64,000 nucleotides of DNA, from contig NZ_FCOG02000003.1 in assembly GCF_001544975.2 (NCBI RefSeq), positions 124,001-188,000 on the forward strand, written 5' to 3'. The translations under genes and the position numbers were made by a program. The notes beneath the pieces were generated by a model. It did not search any database and was not told where the DNA came from. It saw only the letters and a list, made by a program, of their open reading frames with translations. The stretch comes from Caballeronia arationis. GTDB taxonomy: Bacteria; Pseudomonadota; Gammaproteobacteria; Burkholderiales; Burkholderiaceae. Below, piece after piece: positions 18,394-25,981 of this stretch. Each line of letters opens with the position of its first letter. Positions within the stretch are counted from its first letter, which is position 1.

Positions 18394-19608
18394 TTAGTTC
18401 GATGCGGTCGTCTGCTTCGTGCGAAGCGTGCTGCCGCCCTTCTTGTCGGCGTCGTACGCGTAGACCACGCGGCCGCCCTTCACCTCGCCGACCACCGGCA
18501 CGTTCGGGCTGATCGCGTCGTGATCGCCGTGCGTGAACGGCTTGTCGTAGACCATCACGACACCTTCCACCTTCGAGTTCAGGTTTTCGAGCGCGGCGCG
18601 CACTTTCGGACCTTCGGTCGAACCGGCCTGCGTGATCGCCGCTGCGAGCAGGTAGACAGAGTCGTATCCCTGCGCCGCCGACACCGGCGAATCGATGCGG
18701 TCGTTCTTCGGCCTGAACTCCTTCAGGTACGCGTCGATGAACGTCTTGCGCTTGGCCGTGTTCGCTTCCTGGATAAAGGTCTGCGGCATGCGCGCACCTT
18801 CGCCGTTCGCGCCGGCGTTATCGATGTAGTTCGCCATCGAGAGCGTCCAGCTGCCGACGAGCGGCACCTTCCAGCCGAGCTTCGCCATGCCGTTCGCGAT
18901 CTGCGCGAGTTCCGGCCCGATCCCGTAGGTCAGCACGGCTTCGGCACCCGCTTCCTTCGCCTTCAGCAACTGGGCCGTCATATCGACGTCCTTGATGTTG
19001 AACTTCTCGACGGCCACCGGCTTCACGCCCTTCGCCGCCAGCGCCTTCTCCAGGTCCTCGCGGCCAAGCTGGCCGTAGTTCGTGGAGTCGGCGAGAATCG
19101 CGACCTTCTTGAAGCCGCGCTTCGCGATCGCTTCCTCGACGATCATCGGCGCCTGAATGCGGTCAGGCGCTGCGTTGCGGAAGACGTAGTTATCGGGCTG
19201 GTCGTCGAACTGGCGCGTGATGATCGTGCCCGTTGCGACGTTGTTGAAGACCGGTACCTTTGCTTCCTGGAAGAAGCGTTGCGAAGCGAGCGCGACGCCG
19301 GTGTTGATATAGCCGACCACCGCGACGACCTTCTCCTTGTTGATCAGTTCCTGGGCGATCTGCACGCCGCGTTCGTTCTTCGCTTCGTCGTCGCGCTCGA
19401 CAAGCACGAGCTGCCGGCCGAGCACGCCGCCCGACTTGTTGATCTCGGCGGTAGCGAGCCGCACGCCGTCGCGCATGCTCACGCCCATCGACGAAGAGCC
19501 GCCGGTGAACGGGCCGTCGACGCCGATCTTGATCGGATCCGCAGCGTAGGCCGTGGCGAATGCGCCAAATGCGAGCGCACCCGCGATGAGCTTCAGTTTG
19601 ATACCCAT
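18394..19608 (-). CDS. Periplasmic branched-chain amino-acid binding protein (liv system)
   Basis: A 404-residue type I periplasmic binding protein. The N-terminus GIKLKLIAGALAFGAFATAYA is a clear Sec signal peptide, probably cut before ADPIKIG. The mature part starts DPIKIGVDGPFTGGSSSMGVSMRDG, the usual opening of Leu/Ile/Val-binding proteins. It delivers the ligand to LivH/LivMG. I chose ATG 19608, which has GGAG eight bases upstream, rather than the in-frame codon six residues earlier. It is the first gene of the liv operon. Ligands could also be other amino acids, amides or aromatic acids. Confidence 0.9.
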   Translation of the reverse strand: MGIKLKLIAGALAFGAFATAYAADPIKIGVDGPFTGGSSSMGVSMRDGVRLATAEINKSGGVLGRQLVLVERDDEAKNERGVQIAQELINKEKVVAVVGYINTGVALASQRFFQEAKVPVFNNVATGTIITRQFDDQPDNYVFRNAAPDRIQAPMIVEEAIAKRGFKKVAILADSTNYGQLGREDLEKALAAKGVKPVAVEKFNIKDVDMTAQLLKAKEAGAEAVLTYGIGPELAQIANGMAKLGWKVPLVGSWTLSMANYIDNAGANGEGARMPQTFIQEANTAKRKTFIDAYLKEFRPKNDRIDSPVSAAQGYDSVYLLAAAITQAGSTEGPKVRAALENLNSKVEGVVMVYDKPFTHGDHDAISPNVPVVGEVKGGRVVYAYDADKKGGSTLRTKQTTASN

Positions 19609-19785
19609 GATGTGTCTCCGTCGCATGAATCGTTTTTGTCAGACGGGATGCCCCGATGTGGCGTGCCGGCTGGCGCTTTTCTAACCGAACGTTTGTGCAA
19701 AACTGATCGGTGATCGAGTGTAGAAATTGTAAGGATCAGACAATATTCGGAGATACCCGAACGCGTGAGGGCTGGCGCACATGAA

Positions 19786-19819
19786 AAAGCGGCGGGTTTA
19801 TCGAAAAACCCGCCGCTTT
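19786..19819 (-). terminator. Strong terminator after the DUF2934 gene
   Basis: AAAGCGGCGGGTTT and AAACCCGCCGCTTT form a 14-bp perfect stem with a six-base loop. It lies 65 bases past the DUF2934 stop codon on the minus strand. It would also insulate the liv promoter region. Confidence 0.8.
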
Positions 19820-19883
19820 GTTGTGTCCGATGAAAGTGACCTAAGCGCTTTTTGTCGTTCGAGCCGCGCGTGTTCTTGTTCGG

Positions 19884-20078
19884 TCAGGTTTTCGTCATCG
19901 CGTCGCCGGCCGGCCCGGTGTCGCTCTGGTCTTCCGATACCGGCTCGGCGTCGTCTCCCCCGACACTCGCGCGCGCCTCTTCCCAGAACTCGTCGGCACG
20001 GCCTTCCGGGCTGCCCGATGCTTCCCAAAGTTCATACGCTTTCCTGCGGATCTCTTCTTCCTTCGACATGTCGTTCAT
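19884..20078 (-). CDS. Small DUF2934 protein
   Basis: A 64-residue acidic protein beginning MNDMSKEEEIRRKAYELWEASG. The pattern EExIRxxAYxLWExxGxPxGxAxEFWxxA is the DUF2934 signature, found in one or more copies in small soluble proteins of Proteobacteria; its function is unknown. The rest is a polar Asp/Glu/Ser tail. ATG 20078 has GGAG seven bases upstream. It lies 169 bases downstream of the anti-sigma gene on the same strand and ends in a strong terminator, so it may be the last gene of the sigma-factor unit. Confidence 0.8.
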   Translation of the reverse strand: MNDMSKEEEIRRKAYELWEASGSPEGRADEFWEEARASVGGDDAEPVSEDQSDTGPAGDAMTKT

Positions 20079-20247
20079 ACGGCGCTCCAAGGAGTCGGTC
20101 AGAACGGATGGGAATTCGCTGCCCGCCCGCACCGCAACGATGCGGGCGTGCCGCGACGCCATCCGGTTGCGCTGCGGCCTCGCCTTTTCAGCAATCGCTA
20201 TGCCGATGGCGAAACGTTTGCGCCGGCTCCTTGCCCCGCGTTCTTCG

Positions 20248-20964
20248 TCAGTGACTTTCGTCCGTCTGGAGCGCCTGGGCGAACTGGCGCAGGACCGAAC
20301 TCGACGCATCGCTGACCGCCCAGTAGCTCATGCCGTCGCGATGCCAGTTCGCGAGCGCATAGCCATCGTCGGACTGCGTGACGGCCGTCGTCGGCTTGGC
20401 GGGCGGCGCGTTCGCGGAATGGCTGCCGTCGGGGAACACGTAGACGTCGATCGGATGCTTGAGATAGCGATACACCAGCACCGCGACCGGCCGATGCCCC
20501 ACGTAGTCGAGCCGCCCGCCGACGAGCGCAAAGCCCGGCTCGCGCGGATCGACGACCGGCGGCACGTAGTCGATGCGTCCGTTGAACCACGGCTTTACGG
20601 TGTGCTTGTCGCTCGACAGCACGTCCATCGTGCGGTCCGAGATCAGCGCGCGCACATGGCTCGACACGACCTCCTGCGCGATGCCATCGGACGGCGCGGT
20701 GCGCTGCAAGGTCAGGAAGGTGGTGAACGCAAGCGCGCACAGTGCGCTGCCCGCAAGCGTCCCGCCGACGAACGGACCGGACCACGTCGTCCATGCAGGC
20801 CAGCCCCAACGCGAACGCTTGTCCGGACGCGCCTGCAGCGCGGGCGCCGATTCGCTGCGCACGCGCGCTACGATCTGCGCGCGCAGATGATCCGGCGCGC
20901 GCTGGTACAGCGAGCCGTCGCGCAGCCGCGCGCCCAGCGAAACGATTTCGTTGTCATTGTCCAT
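20248..20964 (-). CDS. Membrane anti-sigma factor
   Basis: A 238-residue protein. About 80 cytoplasmic residues (MDNDNEIVSLGARLRDGSLY...) form the putative sigma-binding part. One membrane helix lies at about 87-107 (FVGGTLAGSALCALAFTTF). A ~125-residue periplasmic sensor part follows with VVSSHVRALISDRTMDVLSSDKHTVKPWF. This HxxHxxxV-free layout with conserved SSHVRAL and DKHTVKPWF matches ECF-type anti-sigma factors of Proteobacteria. The start lies inside the end of the sigma gene (11-base overlap), so translation is coupled. The signal sensed is unknown; the divergent cupredoxin suggests redox or metal stress (inference). Confidence 0.82.
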   Translation of the reverse strand: MDNDNEIVSLGARLRDGSLYQRAPDHLRAQIVARVRSESAPALQARPDKRSRWGWPAWTTWSGPFVGGTLAGSALCALAFTTFLTLQRTAPSDGIAQEVVSSHVRALISDRTMDVLSSDKHTVKPWFNGRIDYVPPVVDPREPGFALVGGRLDYVGHRPVAVLVYRYLKHPIDVYVFPDGSHSANAPPAKPTTAVTQSDDGYALANWHRDGMSYWAVSDASSSVLRQFAQALQTDESH

Positions 20965-21610
20965 TGCTCGACTCCCCTGGGTCGGCTGATCCCGCCGCTG
21001 GCCTGCGCACGAGCCGCACGCCCGGCCGCTCGCCCGCACTGCTTTGCGCTGCGCGCACCGCGGCCGCAAGCAACGGCCGGCCGCGAGCGAGCCGCGACAT
21101 CACCGTGCCGACCGGCACGCCGATCACCGATGCGACATCGCGATAACTCAAGTCCTCCAGTTCGCGCAGCACGAGCACTTCCCGGTAAGCGACCGGCAGC
21201 GTTTCCAGCGCGCGGTGGATCAGGTGCACTTCGTCCCGGCGCACGGCGAGTGTCTCCGGATCGTTGCCCGACTCGTCGATCCAGCCGGGCAGCGGCTCGT
21301 CGCCCAGCAGGTCGTCGTCGTAGGACGTGCTGTCCGCCTTGTGCAGGCGGCGCCGCCATTCCGTGAACCACGTATTGCGCACTATGCGCAGCAGCCACGC
21401 ACGCGCATTGCCGGCCTCTTCGCCTTCGAAGCCGTCGAAGAAGCGGAACGCGCGCAGAAACGCTTCCTGCACGACGTCGTCGGCGTCACTCGGACTGCCC
21501 GTCAGCCAGCGCGCGAGGTTGTACGCCGCGTCCAGATGCGGAAGCAGCGTCGCCTCGAAGCGCGTCGGCGCTTCGCGGGCGTCCTTTTTCGCGGATCTCA
21601 CATGCCACAT
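20954..21610 (-). CDS. ECF-subfamily RNA polymerase sigma factor
   Basis: A 218-residue sigma factor with region 2 (LDAAYNLARWLTGSPSDADDVVQEAFLRAFRFFD) and region 4 (LETLPVAYREVLVLRELEDLSYRDVASVIGVPVGTVMSRLARGR). A ~35-residue Arg/Pro-rich tail follows region 4. The ATG at 21610 has GGGAG eight bases upstream; an in-frame ATG at 21640 is possible. The gene overlaps the anti-sigma gene and is divergent from the metallophosphoesterase gene. Such pairs usually autoregulate and control the divergent genes, but I could not identify a convincing matched promoter pair. Confidence 0.92.
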   Translation of the reverse strand: MWHVRSAKKDAREAPTRFEATLLPHLDAAYNLARWLTGSPSDADDVVQEAFLRAFRFFDGFEGEEAGNARAWLLRIVRNTWFTEWRRRLHKADSTSYDDDLLGDEPLPGWIDESGNDPETLAVRRDEVHLIHRALETLPVAYREVLVLRELEDLSYRDVASVIGVPVGTVMSRLARGRPLLAAAVRAAQSSAGERPGVRLVRRPAAGSADPGESSNGQ

Positions 21611-21890
21611 CGCGCGGCTCCCGTTACGAGGCCCGTTCATCGAATGGCGCCGCGGAAATTGCCGCCGCGCCGTCTCTGATCCCAAAGACTAACGCCGCGC
21701 GCCGTTTATTCCCGCTTTCTGCCGCCGATGCAAAAAATATAGATGGAATAAGCGCGCGGCGCCGCGGGTTCGATGGACGAATGCTGCGCGGGCCTCGCCC
21801 GAAAGCGGCTCGTTCGCTCACGCAACCAGTTGCGGCAGGTCTCGACCTTTACATCGAGCATTTCGCCGCAACCTTTTCGAGGAGACCGCA

Positions 21891-22850
21891 ATGACCGATC
21901 CGACCGATCCGACCGATAACGAACTGAGCACACACGGCCAGCGCCGCCGCACGGCGCTCTCCTGCATGGCCTGGGCAGGCGCCGGCGTCGTATGGACGCT
22001 TTCCGGCGGCGTGCCCGGCTCACGCCTGTTCAACAGCGCCGAGGCCGCACAGGCCGACAGCCGCTCATTCAGCTTCATACAGATCAGCGACAGCCACATC
22101 GGCTTCGCGAAGGACCCGAACATTGAGCCGGCGAGCACCCTCGCCGACGCCATCGCGAAGGTCCGCGCCATGCCGCAGCGTCCCGCGTTCATGATCCACA
22201 CCGGCGACATCACGCATCTCTCGAAGCCTGCCGAGTTCGATACCGCCGCGCAGATCATCGACGGCGCCGGGCTCGACGTGCATTACGTACCCGGCGAGCA
22301 CGACGTGCTGGTCGACGAAGGCGCGCCGTACTTCGAGCGCTTCTCGAAGAGCAACGGCGGCACGAAATGGTACAGCTTCGACCAGGGCGGCGTGCATTTC
22401 ATCGGGCTCGTCAACGTGATCGACCTTAAGGGCGGCGGCCTCGGCTTTCTCGGCGATGCGCAGCTCGACTGGCTCAGGCGCGATCTCGAAGGCCGTTCGA
22501 GCAGCACGCCGATCGTCGTGTTCGCGCACATCCCGCTGTGGTCGCTGTATCCGCAATGGGGCTGGGGCACCGACGACAGCGCCCGCGCGCTCGCGCTGAT
22601 GAAGCGCTTCGGCTCGGTGACGGTGCTGAACGGCCACGTGCACCAGGTCGCGCAAAAGGTAGAAGGCACGATGAGCTTCTACTCGGCGATGTCGACGGCA
22701 TTTCCGCAGCCCGCGCCGGGCGCGGCCGCCGGCCCCGGACCGATGAAGGTGCCCGCCGACCGTCTGCGCTCGATGCTCGGCCTGCGCTCCGTCAACTACG
22801 TCGCGCAACGCGGCGAACTCGCCATCGTCGATACGACCCTCGGAGCCTGA
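21891..22850 (+). CDS. Exported metallophosphoesterase
   Basis: A 319-residue calcineurin-like phosphoesterase. Metal-binding motifs are QISDSHIG (DxH), IHTGDITH (GDxxH), PGEHDV (replacing the usual GNHD), HIPLWS and NGHVHQ (GHxH). The N-terminus carries QRRRTALSCMAWAGAGVVW, a twin-arginine-like signal followed by a hydrophobic stretch, so export to the periplasm is likely. The substrate is unknown. GAGG lies upstream of the ATG at 21891. The cupredoxin gene follows two bases after its stop codon. The pair is divergent from the ECF sigma/anti-sigma genes, which suggests it is their target. Confidence 0.88.
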   Translation: MTDPTDPTDNELSTHGQRRRTALSCMAWAGAGVVWTLSGGVPGSRLFNSAEAAQADSRSFSFIQISDSHIGFAKDPNIEPASTLADAIAKVRAMPQRPAFMIHTGDITHLSKPAEFDTAAQIIDGAGLDVHYVPGEHDVLVDEGAPYFERFSKSNGGTKWYSFDQGGVHFIGLVNVIDLKGGGLGFLGDAQLDWLRRDLEGRSSSTPIVVFAHIPLWSLYPQWGWGTDDSARALALMKRFGSVTVLNGHVHQVAQKVEGTMSFYSAMSTAFPQPAPGAAAGPGPMKVPADRLRSMLGLRSVNYVAQRGELAIVDTTLGA

Positions 22851-22852
22851 TC

Positions 22853-23191
22853 ATGAACGAGTCACGCAGACACGCCGCCCTGACCCTCTTCGCGCTCGCC
22901 GCGATCGCAGCAAGCCCGCTTGCGAGGTCCGCCAATGCCAGCGACGCGACGATCCACATCGACAACTTCGCGTTCAGTCCGCAGACCCTGCGCGTGGCGG
23001 CGGGCACGAAGGTGACATGGGTGAATCGCGACGACATGATCCACACCATCGTCGACGAGAACAAGAGCACGTTCAAGTCCACGCCGATGGACACGGACCA
23101 GAGCTTCTCGTTCGTGTTCGCGAAGCCGGGGACGTACCGTTACTTTTGCTCGATTCATCCGCAGATGACGGGGACGGTGGTGGTCGAATGA
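22853..23191 (+). CDS. Periplasmic cupredoxin (amicyanin/plastocyanin-like)
   Basis: A 112-residue blue-copper-type protein. Residues ~1-30 are a signal peptide ending in SANASDA. The fold begins IHIDNFAFSPQTLRVAAGTKVTW. Copper ligands are visible as His in DDMIHTIVD and the C-terminal CSIHPQM set (Cys, His, Met). It would carry electrons or buffer copper in the periplasm. It is translationally linked to the metallophosphoesterase (two-base gap) and probably controlled by the divergent ECF sigma factor. Confidence 0.9.
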   Translation: MNESRRHAALTLFALAAIAASPLARSANASDATIHIDNFAFSPQTLRVAAGTKVTWVNRDDMIHTIVDENKSTFKSTPMDTDQSFSFVFAKPGTYRYFCSIHPQMTGTVVVE

Positions 23192-23198
23192 CGCGGCC

Positions 23199-23963
23199 TC
23201 AGACCGCCGGATTCAACTGCGTCTTCTCCGAGCCGAACAGATCCTGCGCATGCACGACCACCGCCGAGATGTTGTCGCGCCCGCCGCGCGCGAGCGCGAG
23301 ATCGACGAGCCGCTCGGCCGCCCGCTCGCAGTCGCCGGGCGCGAGTTCGCTCAGGATCTCCTGTTCGCTCACTTCGTTGGAGAGGCCGTCGCTGCACAGC
23401 AGGAAGGTGTCGCCGTCATTCAGGTCGACGGCGGCTTCGTCCAGTTGCAGCGAATCGGTCGCGCCGACCGCGCGCGTGATCAGGTGTTGCGCCGGATGAT
23501 GCAGCGCTTGCTCGGCGGTGAGCTGGCCCCGTGCCTTCAGTTCCTCGACGTGACTGTGGTCGCGCGTGAGCTGACGCAGGCGCCCGTCGCGGCACAGGTA
23601 GATGCGGCTATCGCCGGCCCACAGATAGCCGCAGCAGCGCTCGCGCGCAAGCAGGAGGACAACCGTGCTGCCGATGCGCTGCACCTGGCGCCGGGCCGCC
23701 TCCATGCGGAGCTGGCCGTTCACCTGCGCGAGGCGCTCGCGCGCATCGGCAACGACGCTCGCGAGGCCGTCGGGCGCCGTGACGCCCGCCAGGCTCTCGA
23801 TCACGAGACGGCTCGCCAGATCGCCGACGGCATGGCCGCCCATGCCGTCGGCGACGGCCCACAGGCCACGCGCCGGCTCGTCGAGCAAGGCGTCCTCGTT
23901 GATCTGCCGCACGCGTCCCGCGTCCGTGCGAGCGGCCGATGTCCATCGAAACTGAGTGGTCAT
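23199..23963 (-). CDS. PP2C-family Ser/Thr protein phosphatase
   Basis: A 254-residue soluble phosphatase of the bacterial Stp/PppA type. Metal-ligand motifs are INEDALLDE, AVADGMGGHAVGD, LCSDGLSNEV and RGGRDNISAVVV. It removes phosphate from Ser/Thr and is the natural opponent of the transmembrane kinase encoded at 42684-44825, whose likely readers include the double-FHA protein at 33669-36158. The ATG at 23963 is preferred over GTG at 23969. The gene lies 148 bases downstream of a double-glycine peptide gene on the same strand with no strong terminator between, so it may be read from the sigma-54 promoter at 24453-24467 (inference). Confidence 0.9.
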   Translation of the reverse strand: MTTQFRWTSAARTDAGRVRQINEDALLDEPARGLWAVADGMGGHAVGDLASRLVIESLAGVTAPDGLASVVADARERLAQVNGQLRMEAARRQVQRIGSTVVLLLARERCCGYLWAGDSRIYLCRDGRLRQLTRDHSHVEELKARGQLTAEQALHHPAQHLITRAVGATDSLQLDEAAVDLNDGDTFLLCSDGLSNEVSEQEILSELAPGDCERAAERLVDLALARGGRDNISAVVVHAQDLFGSEKTQLNPAV

Positions 23964-24111
23964 GGTCACGACACCCTCTGCGATCTTCCGATCATCAATA
24001 CCGCGTTGATCCGATGCGGCGCGGCGGCACTCGCGGTGCCGTTCAATTGTGCACCCGCGCGCCGTGCCCCGCGTGGCAAATCGAGTGGTCTCGCTCGCGC
24101 GAGCCTCGTCG

Positions 24112-24405
24112 CTAGACCGTCTTGGCGTTGCCAGCGATCGCGTTCGGGCTCACGGTGATGTTTGAATTGTCGCCGCTGTTGCGGACATCGACCGACTGGA
24201 ACTGGTTGATCATCTGGTCGGCGGTGAAGTTGTTGGTGATGTCGTAGATGTTCACGACACCGCCGAAGCCTTGCTGCCGCGGCGGCGAATAGGGCGTGAT
24301 CCATCCATATACCCACGGCGCGCCGCCGCCACCGCCGATGGTGGCCATCGCTTGGTGATCGAGCTCGCGGTCGTATTGCAGGTCGGTGACGGTGATGGCG
24401 CTCAT
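24112..24405 (-). CDS. Double-glycine-leader small secreted peptide (divergent member)
   Basis: A 97-residue peptide. The leader reads MSAITVTDLQYDRELDHQAM, then ATIGGG. It has Leu at -12, Asp at -11, Met at -7, Ile at -4 and Gly-Gly at -2/-1 if cut after the third Gly, which is the pattern a C39 peptidase exporter recognises. The mature part is Gly/Asn-rich (WVYGWITPYSPPRQQGFGG, then DVRNSGDNSNITVSPN) and unlike the four close paralogues, but the leader is clearly related. GGAG precedes the ATG at 24405. A sigma-54 promoter lies 48-62 bases upstream. Presumably exported by the ABC system encoded at 28417-37846. No function can be assigned to the mature part. Confidence 0.75.
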   Translation of the reverse strand: MSAITVTDLQYDRELDHQAMATIGGGGGAPWVYGWITPYSPPRQQGFGGVVNIYDITNNFTADQMINQFQSVDVRNSGDNSNITVSPNAIAGNAKTV

Positions 24406-24452
24406 GTCGAGTCTCCAGGCGTGTGCGTCGAGGGTGGAACGCCCGATATCTT

Positions 24453-24467
24453 GCAAGCCCCATGCCG
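24453..24467 (-). promoter_or_regulatory. Sigma-54 (-24/-12) promoter of a double-glycine peptide gene
   Basis: On the minus strand CGGCATG-GGGC-TTGC matches the consensus TGGCACG-N4-TTGC in 13 of 15 positions counting the free spacer, with GG and GC at the exact spacing. The predicted start site is near 24441, giving a 35-base leader before the peptide start codon with its GGAG. Confidence 0.75.
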
Positions 24468-24695
24468 GTTTTCACCCTGACACCTGGCTTTCGCGCAAGC
24501 GCCTGACGCGGCGGGGTTCGCCGGCGTTTTCGCACTGCCTGTGCACCGCCTGGCCGGCCCGCTTTCGTTGGCCCGGCGCCAACACTCGCCGTTGCACGGG
24601 TTGCTGACGGCTAACACTCTCCTCATCGCTCGATTTCTTCGTTGCGGACTCGTCTCGCGGCTTAAGCGCGCGCTGAAAGTGGTGGTGTTGGTCGC

Positions 24696-24721
24696 CCAAC
24701 AAACATCGTCGAAAGTGTTGG
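24696..24721. promoter_or_regulatory. Candidate enhancer site CCAACA-N14-TGTTGG between two sigma-54 promoters
   Basis: The inverted motif lies in the divergent gap between the peptide gene (minus) and the LRAT gene (plus). It is preceded by TGTTGG four bases upstream (24686-24691), an arrangement nearly identical to that at 39272-39304. It is centred about 117 bases upstream of the predicted LRAT start site and about 267 upstream of the peptide start site, both normal distances for a sigma-54 activator. Confidence 0.65.
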
Positions 24722-24798
24722 CCTCGTCGCGACAGGCAACGAGCCAAAAGCGATCCTCATTTCCATATTTTCCTTTTAAATCAATGCACTGAAAGAAC

Positions 24799-24813
24799 TG
24801 GCCCGATTGATGC
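24799..24813 (+). promoter_or_regulatory. Sigma-54 (-24/-12) promoter of the LRAT gene
   Basis: TGGCCCG-ATTG-ATGC keeps the invariant GG and GC at correct spacing and differs from TGGCACG-N4-TTGC at two positions. The predicted start site is near 24825, 59 bases before the LRAT start codon. Confidence 0.75.
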
Positions 24814-24883
24814 AATTAGCTTCGCAACGAGACGCAAAACAGACACCTCAGCGGCTCGGACGAAAAAACAATCGGAGCGAGCC

Positions 24884-25393
24884 ATGTCAGTCAACCAAAC
24901 TTCCGCGATGTTCGAACACCAGGGCGTCGTCTCCGCGACCGCCTTTTCGTTCGACACGGAACCGGCGCTCGGCACCCAGCTCGTCACGCTTCGCTCGGGC
25001 TACGAACACCACGGCATCTATATCGGCAACGGCCGCGTCATTCACTATGCGGGCTTCGCGAAGTCGCTGCATCGCGGTCCGGTCGAAGAAATCTCGCTCG
25101 ACGAGTTCGCGGCCGGCCATCAGGTTTCGATTCGCCTCAATCCGACCGCTGCATTCGTCGGATTCGAAGCGGTTCGCCGTGCGCAAAGCCGCCTCGGCGA
25201 AGACAACTACCGGCTGCTCACGAACAACTGCGAGCACTTCTGCACGTGGTGCCTGTTCGGTGTGAACCGCAGCCAGCAAGTGGAAGCCTGCTTCGCCAGC
25301 CCGCGCGTCGCGATTCATGCGGTCGCGGGACTTTTCCGGGCGTTGATCGTTGCAAAGCGCAGCCGGTTCTTCGCCGGCGCCCACGCTGCCTGA
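24884..25393 (+). CDS. LRAT-fold (NlpC/P60-like) cysteine acyltransferase/hydrolase-type protein
   Basis: A 169-residue protein with the LRAT-domain hallmarks: LRSGYEHHGIYIGNGRVIHYAG, supplying the first His (42/43) and second His (54), and NNCEHFCTWCLFG, supplying the nucleophile Cys116 in the NCEHF motif. Eukaryotic relatives transfer or hydrolyse acyl groups; bacterial members are poorly known and the fold is a permuted papain-like one. There is no signal peptide, and a hydrophobic stretch near the C-terminus (~140-157) may attach it to the membrane. GGAG lies upstream of the ATG. It is transcribed from a sigma-54 promoter of the same type as the peptide genes, which ties it to the secretion system. 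Confidence 0.82.
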   Translation: MSVNQTSAMFEHQGVVSATAFSFDTEPALGTQLVTLRSGYEHHGIYIGNGRVIHYAGFAKSLHRGPVEEISLDEFAAGHQVSIRLNPTAAFVGFEAVRRAQSRLGEDNYRLLTNNCEHFCTWCLFGVNRSQQVEACFASPRVAIHAVAGLFRALIVAKRSRFFAGAHAA

Positions 25394-25424
25394 AGCGCAG
25401 CTCGCCAGGATCAAGGGGAAGATC

Positions 25425-25667
25425 ATGCACACGGACAAACAATCACTGCATTGGGCCGTCGACAAATGGCTCGCGCCGACTCCGGCGATGCCGGCCCGCG
25501 TCGTACGCTTCTGCCGCACGACGCTCGGACGCTATGTCTGCGTCGAGGCGCTGCGCCCGACGGGCATGCTCGCGATCATCTTCTTCCGCCACGACGATGG
25601 CTCGTGGAACGTGTTTCCGCCGCAGGCCAAGCGGCCTTCGATGGGTACCGGGCGGCTGGCTGCGTGA
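25425..25667 (+). CDS. Small protein of unknown function, downstream of the LRAT gene
   Basis: An 80-residue protein beginning MHTDKQSLHWAVDKWLAPTP. It has no signal peptide or membrane segment and I recognise no domain. GGGGAAG lies upstream of the ATG at 25425, and the gene follows LRAT by 31 bases on the same strand, so the two form one unit under the sigma-54 promoter. The central part (VRFCRTTLGRYVCVEALRPTGMLAIIFFRHDDGSWNVF) alternates hydrophobic and charged residues as a beta-rich small domain would. It could be a partner of the LRAT protein, but that is only inferred from position. Confidence 0.6.
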   Translation: MHTDKQSLHWAVDKWLAPTPAMPARVVRFCRTTLGRYVCVEALRPTGMLAIIFFRHDDGSWNVFPPQAKRPSMGTGRLAA

Positions 25668-25981
25668 GGCTTCGGGCCGCCGATCCGCTTGTGCATCGTC
25701 TGGACGGTACACTCCTTACGTGCCTGTACGACTGCGCCGCCGCATGCGGCGCACCCGATTCCGCGGCAGGCCGCCCCCGCCTTTGCCGGACGAGGCAGCA
25801 TGGCCGGCTTCGCCGGCTTTGACATCCCGATCGCGCAACCGCTACTCTACGGGCAACTTTTCCAGGTTTGCGTGACTTGGCCCCGGTCGCGGACCAGGCC
25901 GGCAACGCGCCGGGCCGCCGCGGTCCCCGTCGCCCGATCGCATCGCCTGGATGCTTGCCGACCCATTCAGAGATAAAGCCG
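25668..25981 (+). other. 314-base gap before hppD
   Basis: No gene is evident. A hairpin GCGCCGC-CGCAT-GCGGCGC (25734-25752) lies 66 bases after the small gene and could end that transcript, although no T-run follows. The remainder should hold the hppD promoter; I could not pick a convincing one. Confidence 0.45.
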
